From assembly GCA_040381215.1 (NCBI GenBank), contig JBEIHO010000022.1, positions 1 to 46,138 of the forward strand: DNA of 46,138 nucleotides, read 5' to 3'. Below are positions 1 to 8,316 of this stretch, in pieces. The notes below the pieces were generated by a model. The model ran no database searches. It saw only the letters and a program-made list of their open reading frames with translations, and was not told where the DNA came from. The position numbers and the translations under genes are program-made. The stretch's first letter is position 1; every line of letters starts with the position of its first letter. The stretch comes from SZUA-430 sp040381215 (GTDB lineage Bacteria > Pseudomonadota > Alphaproteobacteria > Micropepsales > Micropepsaceae).

Positions 1-1
1 A

Positions 2-154
2 GGATACCCGCAAGCGCGTCTCGCGACCGGCTCGGTCGATTCCCGCGCGCGCGCATTCTATGCAAAACTGGGCTACCGCGACGTCGCTCACTATCCTGAC
101 ATCGAGTGGAACAGCGGGCTCACGACGCTGCTCCGCGTGAAGGCGCGCCGCTGA
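2..154 (+). CDS. GNAT-family N-acetyltransferase, C-terminal fragment
   Basis: The window opens inside a reading frame that ends at the TGA at 152-154, leaving 50 residues. The fragment contains FYAKLGYRDV, the usual last strand and helix of a GNAT acetyltransferase (acetyl-CoA-dependent N-acyl transfer). The preceding segment, ATGSVDSRARAFY, fits the conserved helix before it. The N-terminus and the acetyl-CoA-binding P-loop lie outside the window, so the substrate cannot be inferred. An intergenic palindrome follows seven bases after the stop. Confidence 0.7.
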   Translation, partial: GYPQARLATGSVDSRARAFYAKLGYRDVAHYPDIEWNSGLTTLLRVKARR

Positions 155-160
155 AGCAAT

Positions 161-282
161 CTCCCCCGAAGCGCTGCCGCGTTTTGGGGAGAAACTTCAC
201 GCCGCGATCTCCCCTGGGGCGCGGTAGCGCTCCGGGGGAGTGGGTGCGCACCGGCAGGTGCTGCACCCGAGGGGGTAGCCCC
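161..282. repeat. Intergenic palindromic element, copy A
   Basis: A 21-base inverted repeat has arms at 161-181 and 220-240 with two mismatches; each arm reads CTCCCCCG-x-AGCGCT-x-CCGCG. A GC-rich segment (241-277) containing GGTGCTGCACCCGAGGGGG follows. Related sequence lies in the opposite orientation at 1175-1270, on the other side of the next gene. The strong hairpins could terminate transcription of the GNAT gene or of the converging gene at 298. No coding sequence is visible in 155-297. Confidence 0.75.
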
Positions 283-297
283 ACGGCCAGAAAGGCA

Positions 298-1080
298 TCA
301 GCCCTGTTTCAGCGCTCCCGCCTTGCAAGCCTCGTCAAAGCTCGCCTGCAGAAGATACGTATTCCGATGGATGTCCTTCGGCGACAGCGTGTCCCGAAAA
401 GCCGAAAGCACTTCAGTAAGCGCCTCCCAAAGCTCCTGTGGTCGGTGACGGGCACCCTCCTTGATCAACTGACCATAATTGAGGGCAGCCGTGACTGTCG
501 CAAGGTCTCCCAATGTGTCGAGCCGCCTCGACAACTGCATCGGGTCAGCCCACATCAAGCCGACGCCGCTGCAAAAAAGTGCCGTGCAGATCAATGCCAG
601 CGTTGGACCCGGAAGCGGCTCAAGGACATCCAGGTAGGTGATGAACAATCCGCCAAACAATCCGCCGAAAATGGAAACCAGTGTCATTGCCATGCCGAGG
701 TATCCGATCCAGCCATACATCGGTCTCGCCAGCGTTAGTCCGGCAATGTGCCCCAACTTGCGAAACGCAAGCTTCGGGTTTCCCTGGCAGATGTCCGCAA
801 GATTCGTCTTGGGAGTAACGTTCAGGTTCGGCGCATTCTGCAGAATGGCCCGACGCAGCCGATAGTAGCACATCGCGGTCGCACACTTTTCACCCGACCC
901 GGGGCCAAGCCTGGCCAACAGGACGTCGTACAAGTGCCCGACAAGCACGATCGATGTCGCTTCCTCGTCGGTGATTGTCAGGCCGAACGCACGCTCAAGT
1001 TCCACAACGATCTCCCAATCGTCGCCGTCATCGTCGAGGCCGAGCGTATTCGGAGAGGCAGAAGATGAGTTGGCGCTCAT
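298..1080 (-). CDS. Acyl-carrier-protein-like N-terminus fused to a two-helix membrane protein
   Basis: The protein has 260 residues from an ATG. Residues about 18-58 (ELERAFGLTITDEEATSI...GHLYDVL) resemble the second half of an acyl carrier protein, where helices II-III follow the phosphopantetheine site. The DSL serine that carries the cofactor is not visible, so it probably cannot be loaded. Two hydrophobic segments follow at about 124-150 and 153-175, then a soluble C-terminal tail of roughly 85 residues. I do not recognise a named family for the full length. ACP-like modules joined to unrelated domains occur as small hypothetical proteins in Proteobacteria; the role is unknown. The gene stands alone, with related intergenic repeats on both sides in inverted orientation. 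Confidence 0.8.
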   Translation of the reverse strand: MSANSSSASPNTLGLDDDGDDWEIVVELERAFGLTITDEEATSIVLVGHLYDVLLARLGPGSGEKCATAMCYYRLRRAILQNAPNLNVTPKTNLADICQGNPKLAFRKLGHIAGLTLARPMYGWIGYLGMAMTLVSIFGGLFGGLFITYLDVLEPLPGPTLALICTALFCSGVGLMWADPMQLSRRLDTLGDLATVTAALNYGQLIKEGARHRPQELWEALTEVLSAFRDTLSPKDIHRNTYLLQASFDEACKAGALKQG

Positions 1081-1174
1081 GTAGGTTCAGCCGTGAGAGT
1101 GGTCGAGCGGATCCTACCACTTCGGCGTTCTCGTTCGAAACGGGGAACGCGAGCTAGGCTTTGACGCTAGGCGC

Positions 1175-1270
1175 CGCCCCCCTCGGATGCAGCACGCCTT
1201 CGCTCTTCGAGCTTCGGCGCGCGCACCCACTCCCCCAAACGCTGTCGCGTTTTGGGGAGAAACTTTCGCG
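1175..1270. repeat. Intergenic palindromic element, copy B (inverted relative to copy A)
   Basis: The segment 1230-1266 closely matches 161-197 (CTCCCCC...CGCGTTTTGGGGAGAAACTT) with a few substitutions and one indel. The segment before it, with CCCCCTCGGATGCAGCAC and GCGCACCCAC, is the reverse complement of the end of copy A. In all of 1081-1315 I see only this element and no gene. It sits between the start of the ACP-like gene and the stop of the acyl-CoA dehydrogenase, so it may end transcription of the latter. Confidence 0.7.
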
Positions 1271-1315
1271 TATTCTCTTCTTTTCGCGTTTTCGCGTGAA
1301 CCTTTCTTCTTCGCC

Positions 1316-3151
1316 TCAGAAGTTCGCCGCATCAAGCTGCATGAGCCCATCGGCACCGGCCTTGACGCGCTCAACCAGCGACGCCGTGTCCGGCACCATG
1401 CGTTCCATCCAGAACCGGGCCGAAGACAGCTTGGCTTCATAGAAGCCCGCATTGGCAGGCTTTCCCTCAAGGCGCACGAGCGCGGCCTTGGCCTGGCGGG
1501 CCCAGAGATAGCCGACGACGACGATGCCGAACATGCGCAGATAGTCGACCGACGCCGCCCCCGCATTGTCCGGGTTCTTCAGGCCGTTCTGCGCGAGCCA
1601 CATCGTGGCCTCTTGCAGGCGGGCAAGCCCGGCCTTCACGGGTTCCACATAGGGCTTCATGTCAGCCCCGTCGTGTGCGCTCAGGAATTCGTTGATGAGA
1701 CGGAAGAGGGCAAACGGCGCCCGTCCGCCATTGCGCGACAGCTTACGGCCGACGAGGTCCAGCGCCTGCACGCCATTCGCGCCTTCATAGGTCTGGTTGA
1801 TGCGCGAGTCGCGCACGAACTGCTCCATCCCGTACGAGCGGATATAACCATGACCGCCAAAGCACTGCATCGCGGCGTTGGCCGCGTCAAAGCCCATGTC
1901 CGTGCAGAAAGCCTTGATGACCGGCGTCAGCAAGTCGGCGATGTCGGCGGCCTCCTGGCGCTCGGCATCCGGGCGATCGCTTTGCGCAATGCCCATGAGG
2001 AACGTGATGAGGGTAGCAAGCGAACGCCCGCCTTCCGCAGCCGAACGCGCGAACAAGAGCATGCGCCGCACATCCGGATGAACCAGAAGCGGATCGGCCG
2101 GCAGCTCCGGGTTCTTCGCGCCCGTCAGCGAACGCCCGACAAGCCGCTCGCGCGTGTAGGCAACCGCGTTCTGGTAGGCGACTTCAGCCACCGCCACGCC
2201 CTGCACGCCGACGCCGATGCGGGCCGCATTCATCATGCCGAACATGCCCTTCATGCCTTCCGACGAGGACTTCTTGTCGCCCGCGCCCTTGGCCTGCGGC
2301 TTGGGACCAAGCCGCCAGGCAACCGCACCATCGAAGTTCAGCACGCATGTCGCGCTGCCCTTGATGCCCATCTTCTTCTCGATCGAGCCCGTGTTGACCG
2401 CATTGCGCGCGCCGACCTTGCCGTCCTCGCTGACGATGAACTTCGGCACCATGAAGAAGTTCACGGTCGACAGGTCGTCGTGGGTCTTGCCGTTCTCGTC
2501 CGGGATCTTCGCGATCACCATGTGGACGATGTTGTCCGTCAGGTCATGGTCACCACCCGAGATGTAGATCTTCGTACCGTGGACGCGATAGGTGCCGTCG
2601 GGCTGCTCAACCGCCTTCGTCTTCATCAGGCGCAGGTCCGTGCCGCAATGGGGCTCGGTCAGGCACATCGTGCCCGTCCACTCGCCCGCGATCATCTTCG
2701 TCGCGACATGCTCGCGCATCCATGGGGCGCCCGTGCCCAGCAGGGCAGCATAGGCCGCGCTCGTGAGGCCGGGATACATGGCAAAGGCCTGGTTGGCCGA
2801 GGCCCCCATCTCCGAAACCGCAAAGGTCATCAGGAGTGGCAGGCCCGCACCTCCGAACTGCTCGGGTACGCCCAGCCGGTTCCAGCCGGAATCACAGAAT
2901 GCCTGATAGGCCTCCTTGAAGCCCTTCGGGGTGCGCACGACGCCATTCTCGAAATGGCAACCCTCTTCGTCGCCCACCTGGTTCAGCGGCTGCAGCACCT
3001 CGGACACGAACGTGCCAGCGCCCTCGAGAACGTCGCGCACCGTCGCGCGGTCGAGTTCGGCATAGCCCGGCAGATCCTTGTATTTCTCAATCTCCAGGAC
3101 GTCGAACAGCAAATGCTCATAGTCGGCAACCGGGGCTTTGTAGCTGGGCAT
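1316..3151 (-). CDS. Acyl-CoA dehydrogenase, DmdC-like long form
   Basis: The protein has 611 residues if it starts at the ATG at 3151 (MPSYKAPVADYEHLLFDVLE), the typical N-terminus of this family. An upstream TTG extension is less likely. FAD-binding and catalytic-core motifs are present: TMCLTEPHCGTDL, AYTRERLVGRSL, CFGGHGYIRSYGMEQFVRD and INQTYEGANGVQALDLVGRKL. The length of about 600 and the extra C-terminal domain place it with the acyl-CoA dehydrogenases related to DmdC (3-methylmercaptopropionyl-CoA dehydrogenase), not the 380-residue short/medium-chain forms. The substrate cannot be read from sequence; DmdC-like proteins are numerous and many act on other acyl-CoAs. It lies 69 bases downstream of the GH36 gene and is probably the last gene of a three-gene transcript. 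Confidence 0.93.
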   Translation of the reverse strand: MPSYKAPVADYEHLLFDVLEIEKYKDLPGYAELDRATVRDVLEGAGTFVSEVLQPLNQVGDEEGCHFENGVVRTPKGFKEAYQAFCDSGWNRLGVPEQFGGAGLPLLMTFAVSEMGASANQAFAMYPGLTSAAYAALLGTGAPWMREHVATKMIAGEWTGTMCLTEPHCGTDLRLMKTKAVEQPDGTYRVHGTKIYISGGDHDLTDNIVHMVIAKIPDENGKTHDDLSTVNFFMVPKFIVSEDGKVGARNAVNTGSIEKKMGIKGSATCVLNFDGAVAWRLGPKPQAKGAGDKKSSSEGMKGMFGMMNAARIGVGVQGVAVAEVAYQNAVAYTRERLVGRSLTGAKNPELPADPLLVHPDVRRMLLFARSAAEGGRSLATLITFLMGIAQSDRPDAERQEAADIADLLTPVIKAFCTDMGFDAANAAMQCFGGHGYIRSYGMEQFVRDSRINQTYEGANGVQALDLVGRKLSRNGGRAPFALFRLINEFLSAHDGADMKPYVEPVKAGLARLQEATMWLAQNGLKNPDNAGAASVDYLRMFGIVVVGYLWARQAKAALVRLEGKPANAGFYEAKLSSARFWMERMVPDTASLVERVKAGADGLMQLDAANF

Positions 3152-3220
3152 GTTGTTGATCCGCTTTGGAAAATGATGCGGCGCAATATGACCCTTCACC
3201 CCCTGGCAAGGCAATGATCC

Positions 3221-5293
3221 TCAGTCGGATTTGACGTGAAGCAGAAGCGACGACTGAGGCCGCGGCAGGAAGATCTCGATGCCCCGGTTCCCGAGGGCTT
3301 GGCCTCCCAATCTCAGGTTGCCGCTACGCAAGGCAGGAGGCAGGGACGCTTCGACATGACGGGCGTGGGGGCCGGCAACGGCCACACGGTAGAGTCTGCC
3401 CGGATCGAGGCCCGGAACCCGCAGCGAAGTGCCGCGCCCCAACGCCTGCGACCCCGTCCGCAGGACCAGGCACAGCGCCTCGTTTCCGTCGCTGGCAGAC
3501 ACCGCGGTGCCCTGATGATCCGGGCCCGGCAGTTCGACGCGCCACCAGCGGCCCGCATGCAGCAGCGGGCGGAAGGTCTTGTAGGTCCGGATATGCGCCG
3601 CCAGGCGTGACAGCGCTTCCGGCTCAAGGCTGCGCAGGTCCAGTTCCAGCCCCATGTGCCCGAACAGGGCAACATGAGCCCGCAGATCAAGGGACAGCGT
3701 GCGACCTGTGATATGGCATGTAGCCGGCCCGACATGCACACCCGCCACCTCCGGCGGCAGGAACAGGTTCGCGTTGCTCTGGATGTCGAACCGGTCGAGC
3801 GCATCGTTGGAATCCGACACCCAGACGCGCTCGGCGCGCGCAAGCATCCCATAGTCGCACCGCCCGCCACCGCTGGCGCAGGTTTCGATCTCGACGTCCG
3901 GATGCGCCGCTCGCAGGCGGTCGATCAAGGCATGGACGCCGCGGACCTGGGCATGGTGCCCGTTTCCGGTGACATCGCGGTTCATGTCCCACTTGAGATA
4001 GGCAATCGCATTGTCCGCCAGAAGCCTGTCGAGAGCTGCGAACAGGTGGGCCTGCACGTCCGCGCGCGCCAGGTCCAGGACGCACTGGTGGCGCATCAGC
4101 ACCGGCACGCCCGGATCCCGGCGGATCCAGTCGGGATGCGCCCGCGCAAGGTCGCTGTCCGGGTTCACCATCTCCGGCTCGACCCAGAGGCCGAATCCAA
4201 GCCCCCGTGCATGGACGTGGTCGATCAGTGGCTTCAGCCCGTCCGGATACTTCAGGGCATCGACCGTCCAGTCGCCAAGCGCCGCCCGATCGTCGTTGCG
4301 GCCCTTGAACCACCCGTCATCCAGGACGAAGCGCTCGGCACCCACCTGCGCCGCACGATCGACGAGGTCGCGCAAGGTCGCCACGTCGTGCTTGAAATAG
4401 ATCGCCTCCCACGTGTTGTAGTGCACGGGCCGCGGCCGCGCGGCGACCTTCGCAGGAAGGATCTCGGCGCGCACGAACGCGTGAAGCGCCTGCATCGCGC
4501 CGTTCAGTCCGGCACGTGAATGGACAGCATGGCACCACGGGCTCTGGTAGCCCGCGGTCGAGGCGTCGCCGTCCTCGGCCAGCTCGCCGGCCTGCGCGAT
4601 GATGTGCCCCTCGCGCAGGGTCTCGATCGACATGCGATGGCTGCCGCTCCACGCCAGCGTGACGCCGACTACCTCGCCGTGATCGTTGCCAAAACCCCGT
4701 TCGCCAAGGAACAGCCCAGGGAAGCGGTCATGGCCCGGACGTCCGCGCCGGCTTTCCAGCACGACATCGGCCGTGCCCAGCACCTGCCGATGCAGCGCGA
4801 ACTCGCGCGCCCAGTCACCACCGAAGGTCACGACCTCCGCGAGGCTCCCCGGCAGGGGAAGCGTCATCGCCGCAAGCCGCAGCGCGTCCAGCCCCTGCAC
4901 CGAACTTCGCACCGACAGCACGCCATGCGCCGAAAGCCTGTATTCGAGGGTGACATGCGCCTCGGCGTCGTCATCCGCGCTCAGCCGGATCACAAGCCCG
5001 TGCGCCGTTCCATGCGCCTCGTGGAACCGCAGGCGGCGCGATCGCCGCAGCACGATCGCAGGCGTGCCGAAATACCCAGCCTCTGCGCCCGGCAGGACGC
5101 AAGGCGGACGCGGCGCATCGAGCCTTGCGCCCCACAGCACCTGCGGCGCCGCCGCACCAATCGCGTCGGGATGGGGCAGGGGACCGAGATCGGCACCGAA
5201 ATGCACGATGCGCGGCAGCAGGCCATCGGCCGGCTGCAGGTCGACCAGCAGCGACGCTCCGCCGCCGCGCAGGTAATGGAACCTTTGCGCCAC
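3221..5293 (-). CDS. Alpha-galactosidase, glycoside hydrolase family 36
   Basis: This 690-residue protein has the GH36 layout: an N-terminal beta-sandwich, a central (beta/alpha)8 barrel and a C-terminal beta domain. Key motifs are FVLDDGWFKGRNDD, GLWVEPEMVNPDSDL, YLKWDMNR with the likely nucleophile Asp436, and WVSDSNDALDR with the likely acid/base Asp494. The enzyme should release terminal alpha-galactosyl residues. I see no signal peptide, so it probably acts in the cytoplasm on imported oligosaccharides. It starts at a GTG two bases after the stop of the enoyl-CoA hydratase, with AGGA inside that gene's end as ribosome binding site, which points to translational coupling. No sugar transporter or regulator is nearby, so the genomic setting is odd for this enzyme. 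Confidence 0.93.
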   Translation of the reverse strand: MAQRFHYLRGGGASLLVDLQPADGLLPRIVHFGADLGPLPHPDAIGAAAPQVLWGARLDAPRPPCVLPGAEAGYFGTPAIVLRRSRRLRFHEAHGTAHGLVIRLSADDDAEAHVTLEYRLSAHGVLSVRSSVQGLDALRLAAMTLPLPGSLAEVVTFGGDWAREFALHRQVLGTADVVLESRRGRPGHDRFPGLFLGERGFGNDHGEVVGVTLAWSGSHRMSIETLREGHIIAQAGELAEDGDASTAGYQSPWCHAVHSRAGLNGAMQALHAFVRAEILPAKVAARPRPVHYNTWEAIYFKHDVATLRDLVDRAAQVGAERFVLDDGWFKGRNDDRAALGDWTVDALKYPDGLKPLIDHVHARGLGFGLWVEPEMVNPDSDLARAHPDWIRRDPGVPVLMRHQCVLDLARADVQAHLFAALDRLLADNAIAYLKWDMNRDVTGNGHHAQVRGVHALIDRLRAAHPDVEIETCASGGGRCDYGMLARAERVWVSDSNDALDRFDIQSNANLFLPPEVAGVHVGPATCHITGRTLSLDLRAHVALFGHMGLELDLRSLEPEALSRLAAHIRTYKTFRPLLHAGRWWRVELPGPDHQGTAVSASDGNEALCLVLRTGSQALGRGTSLRVPGLDPGRLYRVAVAGPHARHVEASLPPALRSGNLRLGGQALGNRGIEIFLPRPQSSLLLHVKSD

Positions 5294-5295
5294 GA

Positions 5296-6087
5296 CTAGC
5301 GATCCTGGTATTGCGGTTTGCGCTTCTCGAGGAACGCGCGCATGCCCTCGGGAAAATCCTCCGTCTGCGCGCAGAGGATCTGGTTTCGATCCTCCATCGC
5401 GATGGCAGCTTCAAGGCTGCCCGCATCGACGCTCATGTTGAGGCACTCCTTCGTCATGCGAAGCCCGAGGGGAGAGGTTGTGAGCATCTCCTCCACGTAG
5501 GGGCGCGCAGCCTCTTCAAGCTGCGCGTCCGGCACGACCTCGCTGACCAGCCCCACGCGCAGCGCGCGCTCGGCGTTGATGAAGCGCCCGGTGAGCATCA
5601 GCTCCGACGCCACCGACACACCCACGAGGCGCGGCAGGAAATAGCTCACCCCGATGTCGCAGGCCGACAGCCCGATGCGGATGAAGGCTGCGTTCATGCG
5701 CGCACTTGTTCCCGCGATGCGGATGTCGCTGGCCAGCGCAAAGGCAAAGCCGCCACCGCACGCCGGTCCATGCACAAGCGAGATGAAGGGCTGCGGCGCG
5801 CGGCGCATGCGCATCACGATCTCGCTGATGCGCCGCTGCGACGTGAGGCCCGTCGACGGGCTGCGCGGGGAATTGTCCCGCGCCTTCAGGTCAAGGCCGG
5901 CGCAGAAGGCACGCCCCGCACCCCTGAGCACCACGACGCGCACGGCCTTGTCCCAGTAGAGGCTTTGCGTGTAGTCGAGGAGATCGTCGATCAACTGCGC
6001 GTTCAGCGCATTCAGGCTGTCGGGGCGGTTCAGGGTAACCCAGTCAACCGGCCCTTCCTTTCGGATCAGCAATGTCTGGTAGCTCAC
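5296..6087 (-). CDS. Enoyl-CoA hydratase/isomerase family protein
   Basis: The protein has 263 residues from a GTG start (MSYQTLLIRKEGPVDWVTLNRPDSLNALN). It shows the crotonase fold signature: NRPDSLNALN, then the first oxyanion-hole segment GAGRAFCAGLDLKA, then the second around HGPACGGGFAFALASDIRIAG. The usual second glutamate position lies in the FIRIGLSACDIGVSYFLPRLVG segment, where the residue normally aligned with Glu is not obvious. A hydratase or an isomerase/other crotonase are therefore both possible. It probably heads a minus-strand transcript with the GH36 and acyl-CoA dehydrogenase genes. Only 50 bases separate it from the divergent btuF. Confidence 0.9.
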   Translation of the reverse strand: MSYQTLLIRKEGPVDWVTLNRPDSLNALNAQLIDDLLDYTQSLYWDKAVRVVVLRGAGRAFCAGLDLKARDNSPRSPSTGLTSQRRISEIVMRMRRAPQPFISLVHGPACGGGFAFALASDIRIAGTSARMNAAFIRIGLSACDIGVSYFLPRLVGVSVASELMLTGRFINAERALRVGLVSEVVPDAQLEEAARPYVEEMLTTSPLGLRMTKECLNMSVDAGSLEAAIAMEDRNQILCAQTEDFPEGMRAFLEKRKPQYQDR

Positions 6088-6137
6088 GGCGGTGCACTCG
6101 CTTGCGTTCGTGTCATCCCCGGCAATATAGAACGGGA

Positions 6138-6995
6138 ATGACAGGCCCCGCCATCCGCAAACATCTCGCCATGATCACCGTTGGCGCTTGCCTCCTTCTT
6201 GCAAGCGCAGGCGTGGCATCGGCCCGCCCGCAGCGCATCGTGTCCACGAATGTGTGCGCCGACCAGCTCGTGATGCTGCTCGCGGACCCGGCGGACATCG
6301 CGTCTGTCTCCAGCCTGGCAAGCGATCCGGAAGTCTCCAACCTTGCATCCGAGGGGCGACGCCACAAGGTCAATCACGCCCGCGCCGAGGAGGTCATCCG
6401 CCTCGCGCCCGATCTTGTCGTGGGTGACGTCCAGACCGGGCGCCACGCCAACAGCCTCGCCCGAACGATAGGCGTGCCGGTGCACCTCGTTGGATGGCCA
6501 ACCTCGCTGCAGGACGTGCAACGCATCATCACGGACCTGGGGGATGTCCTGGGCCAGCCTGCCCGCGCAAGCAGGCTTGTCGCAGGCATGCGCCAGCGCA
6601 TCGGCGTGCGGCCGCCGCCAACAGTGACGGCGTTGCTGTATGAACCCAATGGCCTGACGACCGGTGCCGGCACGTTGGCCGACGATGTTCTGGCGCATGC
6701 CGGCCTGAAGAACATGGCGGGCGATTTCACGGCCGGGGCCTATGGCGCGGTGCCGCTCGAACTTGTGATAGCAAACCCGCCGCAGCTGCTGATCATGGAT
6801 CAATCCTACACGGCAAGCTCCAGTCGTGCCCAGGCCTTGCTGCGGCATCCGGCCTTCGCCGCACTGAAGGGCAGGACCCTTGTCCACCCGATGAAATCCC
6901 GTCTCCTCCTGTGCCCCGGCCCATGGGTTGCAGAGGCGGTCGTTGACCTCGCCCGCCAGCGCAAGGCCCTCTCCACCTCGCTTGCCAATCCCTGA
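6138..6995 (+). CDS. btuF: Vitamin B12 ABC transporter substrate-binding protein (BtuF-like)
   Basis: The ATG at 6138 is preceded by AACGGGA and gives 285 residues with a signal peptide (hydrophobic MITVGACLLLASAGVASA, likely cut after ASA). The mature part begins PQRIVSTNVCADQLVMLLAD and has the class III binding-protein layout of BtuF and siderophore-binding proteins, with an RLAPDLVVGD strand in the first lobe. It should bind cobalamin in the periplasm and deliver it to BtuCD. The B12 assignment rests mainly on the cobalamin riboswitch and permease genes immediately downstream. Unusually, the riboswitch lies after this gene, so btuF would not be controlled by it unless it is reached from another promoter. 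Confidence 0.85.
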   Translation: MTGPAIRKHLAMITVGACLLLASAGVASARPQRIVSTNVCADQLVMLLADPADIASVSSLASDPEVSNLASEGRRHKVNHARAEEVIRLAPDLVVGDVQTGRHANSLARTIGVPVHLVGWPTSLQDVQRIITDLGDVLGQPARASRLVAGMRQRIGVRPPPTVTALLYEPNGLTTGAGTLADDVLAHAGLKNMAGDFTAGAYGAVPLELVIANPPQLLIMDQSYTASSSRAQALLRHPAFAALKGRTLVHPMKSRLLLCPGPWVAEAVVDLARQRKALSTSLANP

Positions 6996-7013
6996 GATTC
7001 GCGCTACCGCTCT

Positions 7014-7219
7014 CAAGTGCTTGGTGCTTTGACTTGCCCAGTGGCCTGTCGAAGGAAAAGGGAATGCGGTGCGGGCCCGAAGGGCCCCATGCCGCAGCTG
7101 CCCCCGCAACTGTAGTCGGCGAGCGGCTTGCCGCCAGACGCCACTGGGACCCTCGGGTTTCGGGAAGGCAAGGCAAGCCCGCGATGAAGCCGTAAGCCAG
7201 GAAACCTGCCAGGCACTCG
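7014..7219 (+). promoter_or_regulatory. Cobalamin (AdoCbl-type) riboswitch
   Basis: The conserved core is clear: GGAATGCGGTGCGGG near 7071, GCTGCCCCCGCAACTGTA at 7097-7114, GCCACTGGGA near 7140, GGGAAGGC near 7163, GAAGCCGTAAG near 7186, and the B12 box AGCCAGGAAACCTGCC at 7195-7210. A closing P1 stem can form between 7016-7022 (AGTGCTT) and 7211-7217 (AGGCACT). The element lies between btuF and btuC. No T-rich terminator follows. The ribosome binding site GGAGGTGA at 7291-7298 is the likely target, which suggests control of btuC translation, with ligand turning expression off as is usual for this class. Confidence 0.95.
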
Positions 7220-7305
7220 TCGTCTATTCACAGGCCGGGGTGTGCCAGTGAAACGGTTCTTCCGTCGCGGCGAAGTGCGTGTGTCCGGCGGGAGGTGACT
7301 TCAAG

Positions 7306-8316
7306 GTGCGATCCGCATCCCTCAGGCAGTATTCACAGGCGGGCCTCATGGCCGGTCTTGCGCTGGCGCTCGCGCTCTGCAGCGCGCTGTCTCTCTTCAT
7401 AGGCTACGCCTCGATCCCCCTGGCTGATGCGGTGACCGGTCTTTTCACCGGCGATGGCGTCGCCGGGATCATCATGCAGGACATTCGCCTGCCACGGGTT
7501 CTCCTGGGCATCGTGTCGGGTGCGGCGCTTGGCATGAGCGGCGCAGCCCTTCAGGGGCTCCTGCGCAATCCCCTTGCCGAGCCGGGCGTGATGGGCATTG
7601 CCTCATTCGCATCGCTGGGCGCTGTCGTTGCGATCTATTTCGGGCTCTCGACGGCATTTGCGCTGTCCCTGCCTCTGGCGGCGATGACCGGCGCTCTTCT
7701 GTCTGCAGCGATCCTGAACCTGATCTCGGCGCGCCATAACTCGCTCTACACCCTGGTGCTCGCGGGTGTCGCGCTGGCAAATCTCGCGGCCGCCCTGATG
7801 GCGCTTGCGTTGAACCTTGCACCCAATCCCTACGCGATGAGCGAGATCGTCTTCTGGTTGCTGGGATCCTTGAAGGATCGAAGCAGTCAGGACCTCATCC
7901 TCGCATTGCCCTTCGTCATCCTGGGCATGATCGTTCTCTTGCAGACGGGCAAGGCACTCGATGCGCTTGCTCTTGGCGAGGATGTTGCCCGTTCCATGGC
8001 CATCGACGTCACGCGAACGGGCCAGCTGGTCACGCTGGGTGTGGCGCTGACCGTGGGAGCCTCGGTAGCCGTCACGGGTGCGATAGCGTTTGTCGGCCTG
8101 ATCGTGCCCCACCTCTGCCGCAGCTTTGTCGGCCACGAGCCATCGCGCCTTCTCTGGCCAAGCGCCGTGGCCGGGGCGCTTCTCGTCAGCATCGCCGATA
8201 TGGCGGTGCGGCTTGTTCCATCGGGCCCCGAGTTGATGCTGGGCGTTTTTACATCGCTCATTGGTGTGCCGTTTTTCCTCTGGCTGGTTTTCCGGCTGCG
8301 TCAGGAGGCAGCGTGA
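7306..8316 (+). CDS. btuC: Vitamin B12 ABC transporter permease (BtuC-like, FecCD family)
   Basis: I chose the GTG at 7306 because a near-perfect ribosome binding site, GGAGGTGA, lies seven bases upstream; an in-frame GTG at 7279 would place that site inside the gene. The 336-residue product is a multi-helix FecCD-family permease with characteristic segments RLPRVLLGIVSGAALGMSGAALQG, LRNPLAEPGVMGI, and GAIAFVGLIVPHLCRSFVGHEPSRLLWPS near the coupling region. It forms the membrane channel of the importer, works with BtuD as ATPase, and is directly downstream of the cobalamin riboswitch. Its stop overlaps the btuD start (TGATG). Confidence 0.93.
   Translation: MRSASLRQYSQAGLMAGLALALALCSALSLFIGYASIPLADAVTGLFTGDGVAGIIMQDIRLPRVLLGIVSGAALGMSGAALQGLLRNPLAEPGVMGIASFASLGAVVAIYFGLSTAFALSLPLAAMTGALLSAAILNLISARHNSLYTLVLAGVALANLAAALMALALNLAPNPYAMSEIVFWLLGSLKDRSSQDLILALPFVILGMIVLLQTGKALDALALGEDVARSMAIDVTRTGQLVTLGVALTVGASVAVTGAIAFVGLIVPHLCRSFVGHEPSRLLWPSAVAGALLVSIADMAVRLVPSGPELMLGVFTSLIGVPFFLWLVFRLRQEAA

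Noticed and set aside
1187..3217. Long plus-strand open frame opposite the acyl-CoA dehydrogenase (676 codons)
   Set aside because: It is antisense to a clear acyl-CoA dehydrogenase, Arg/His/Ala-rich and without motifs; long antisense frames are common in high-GC DNA.
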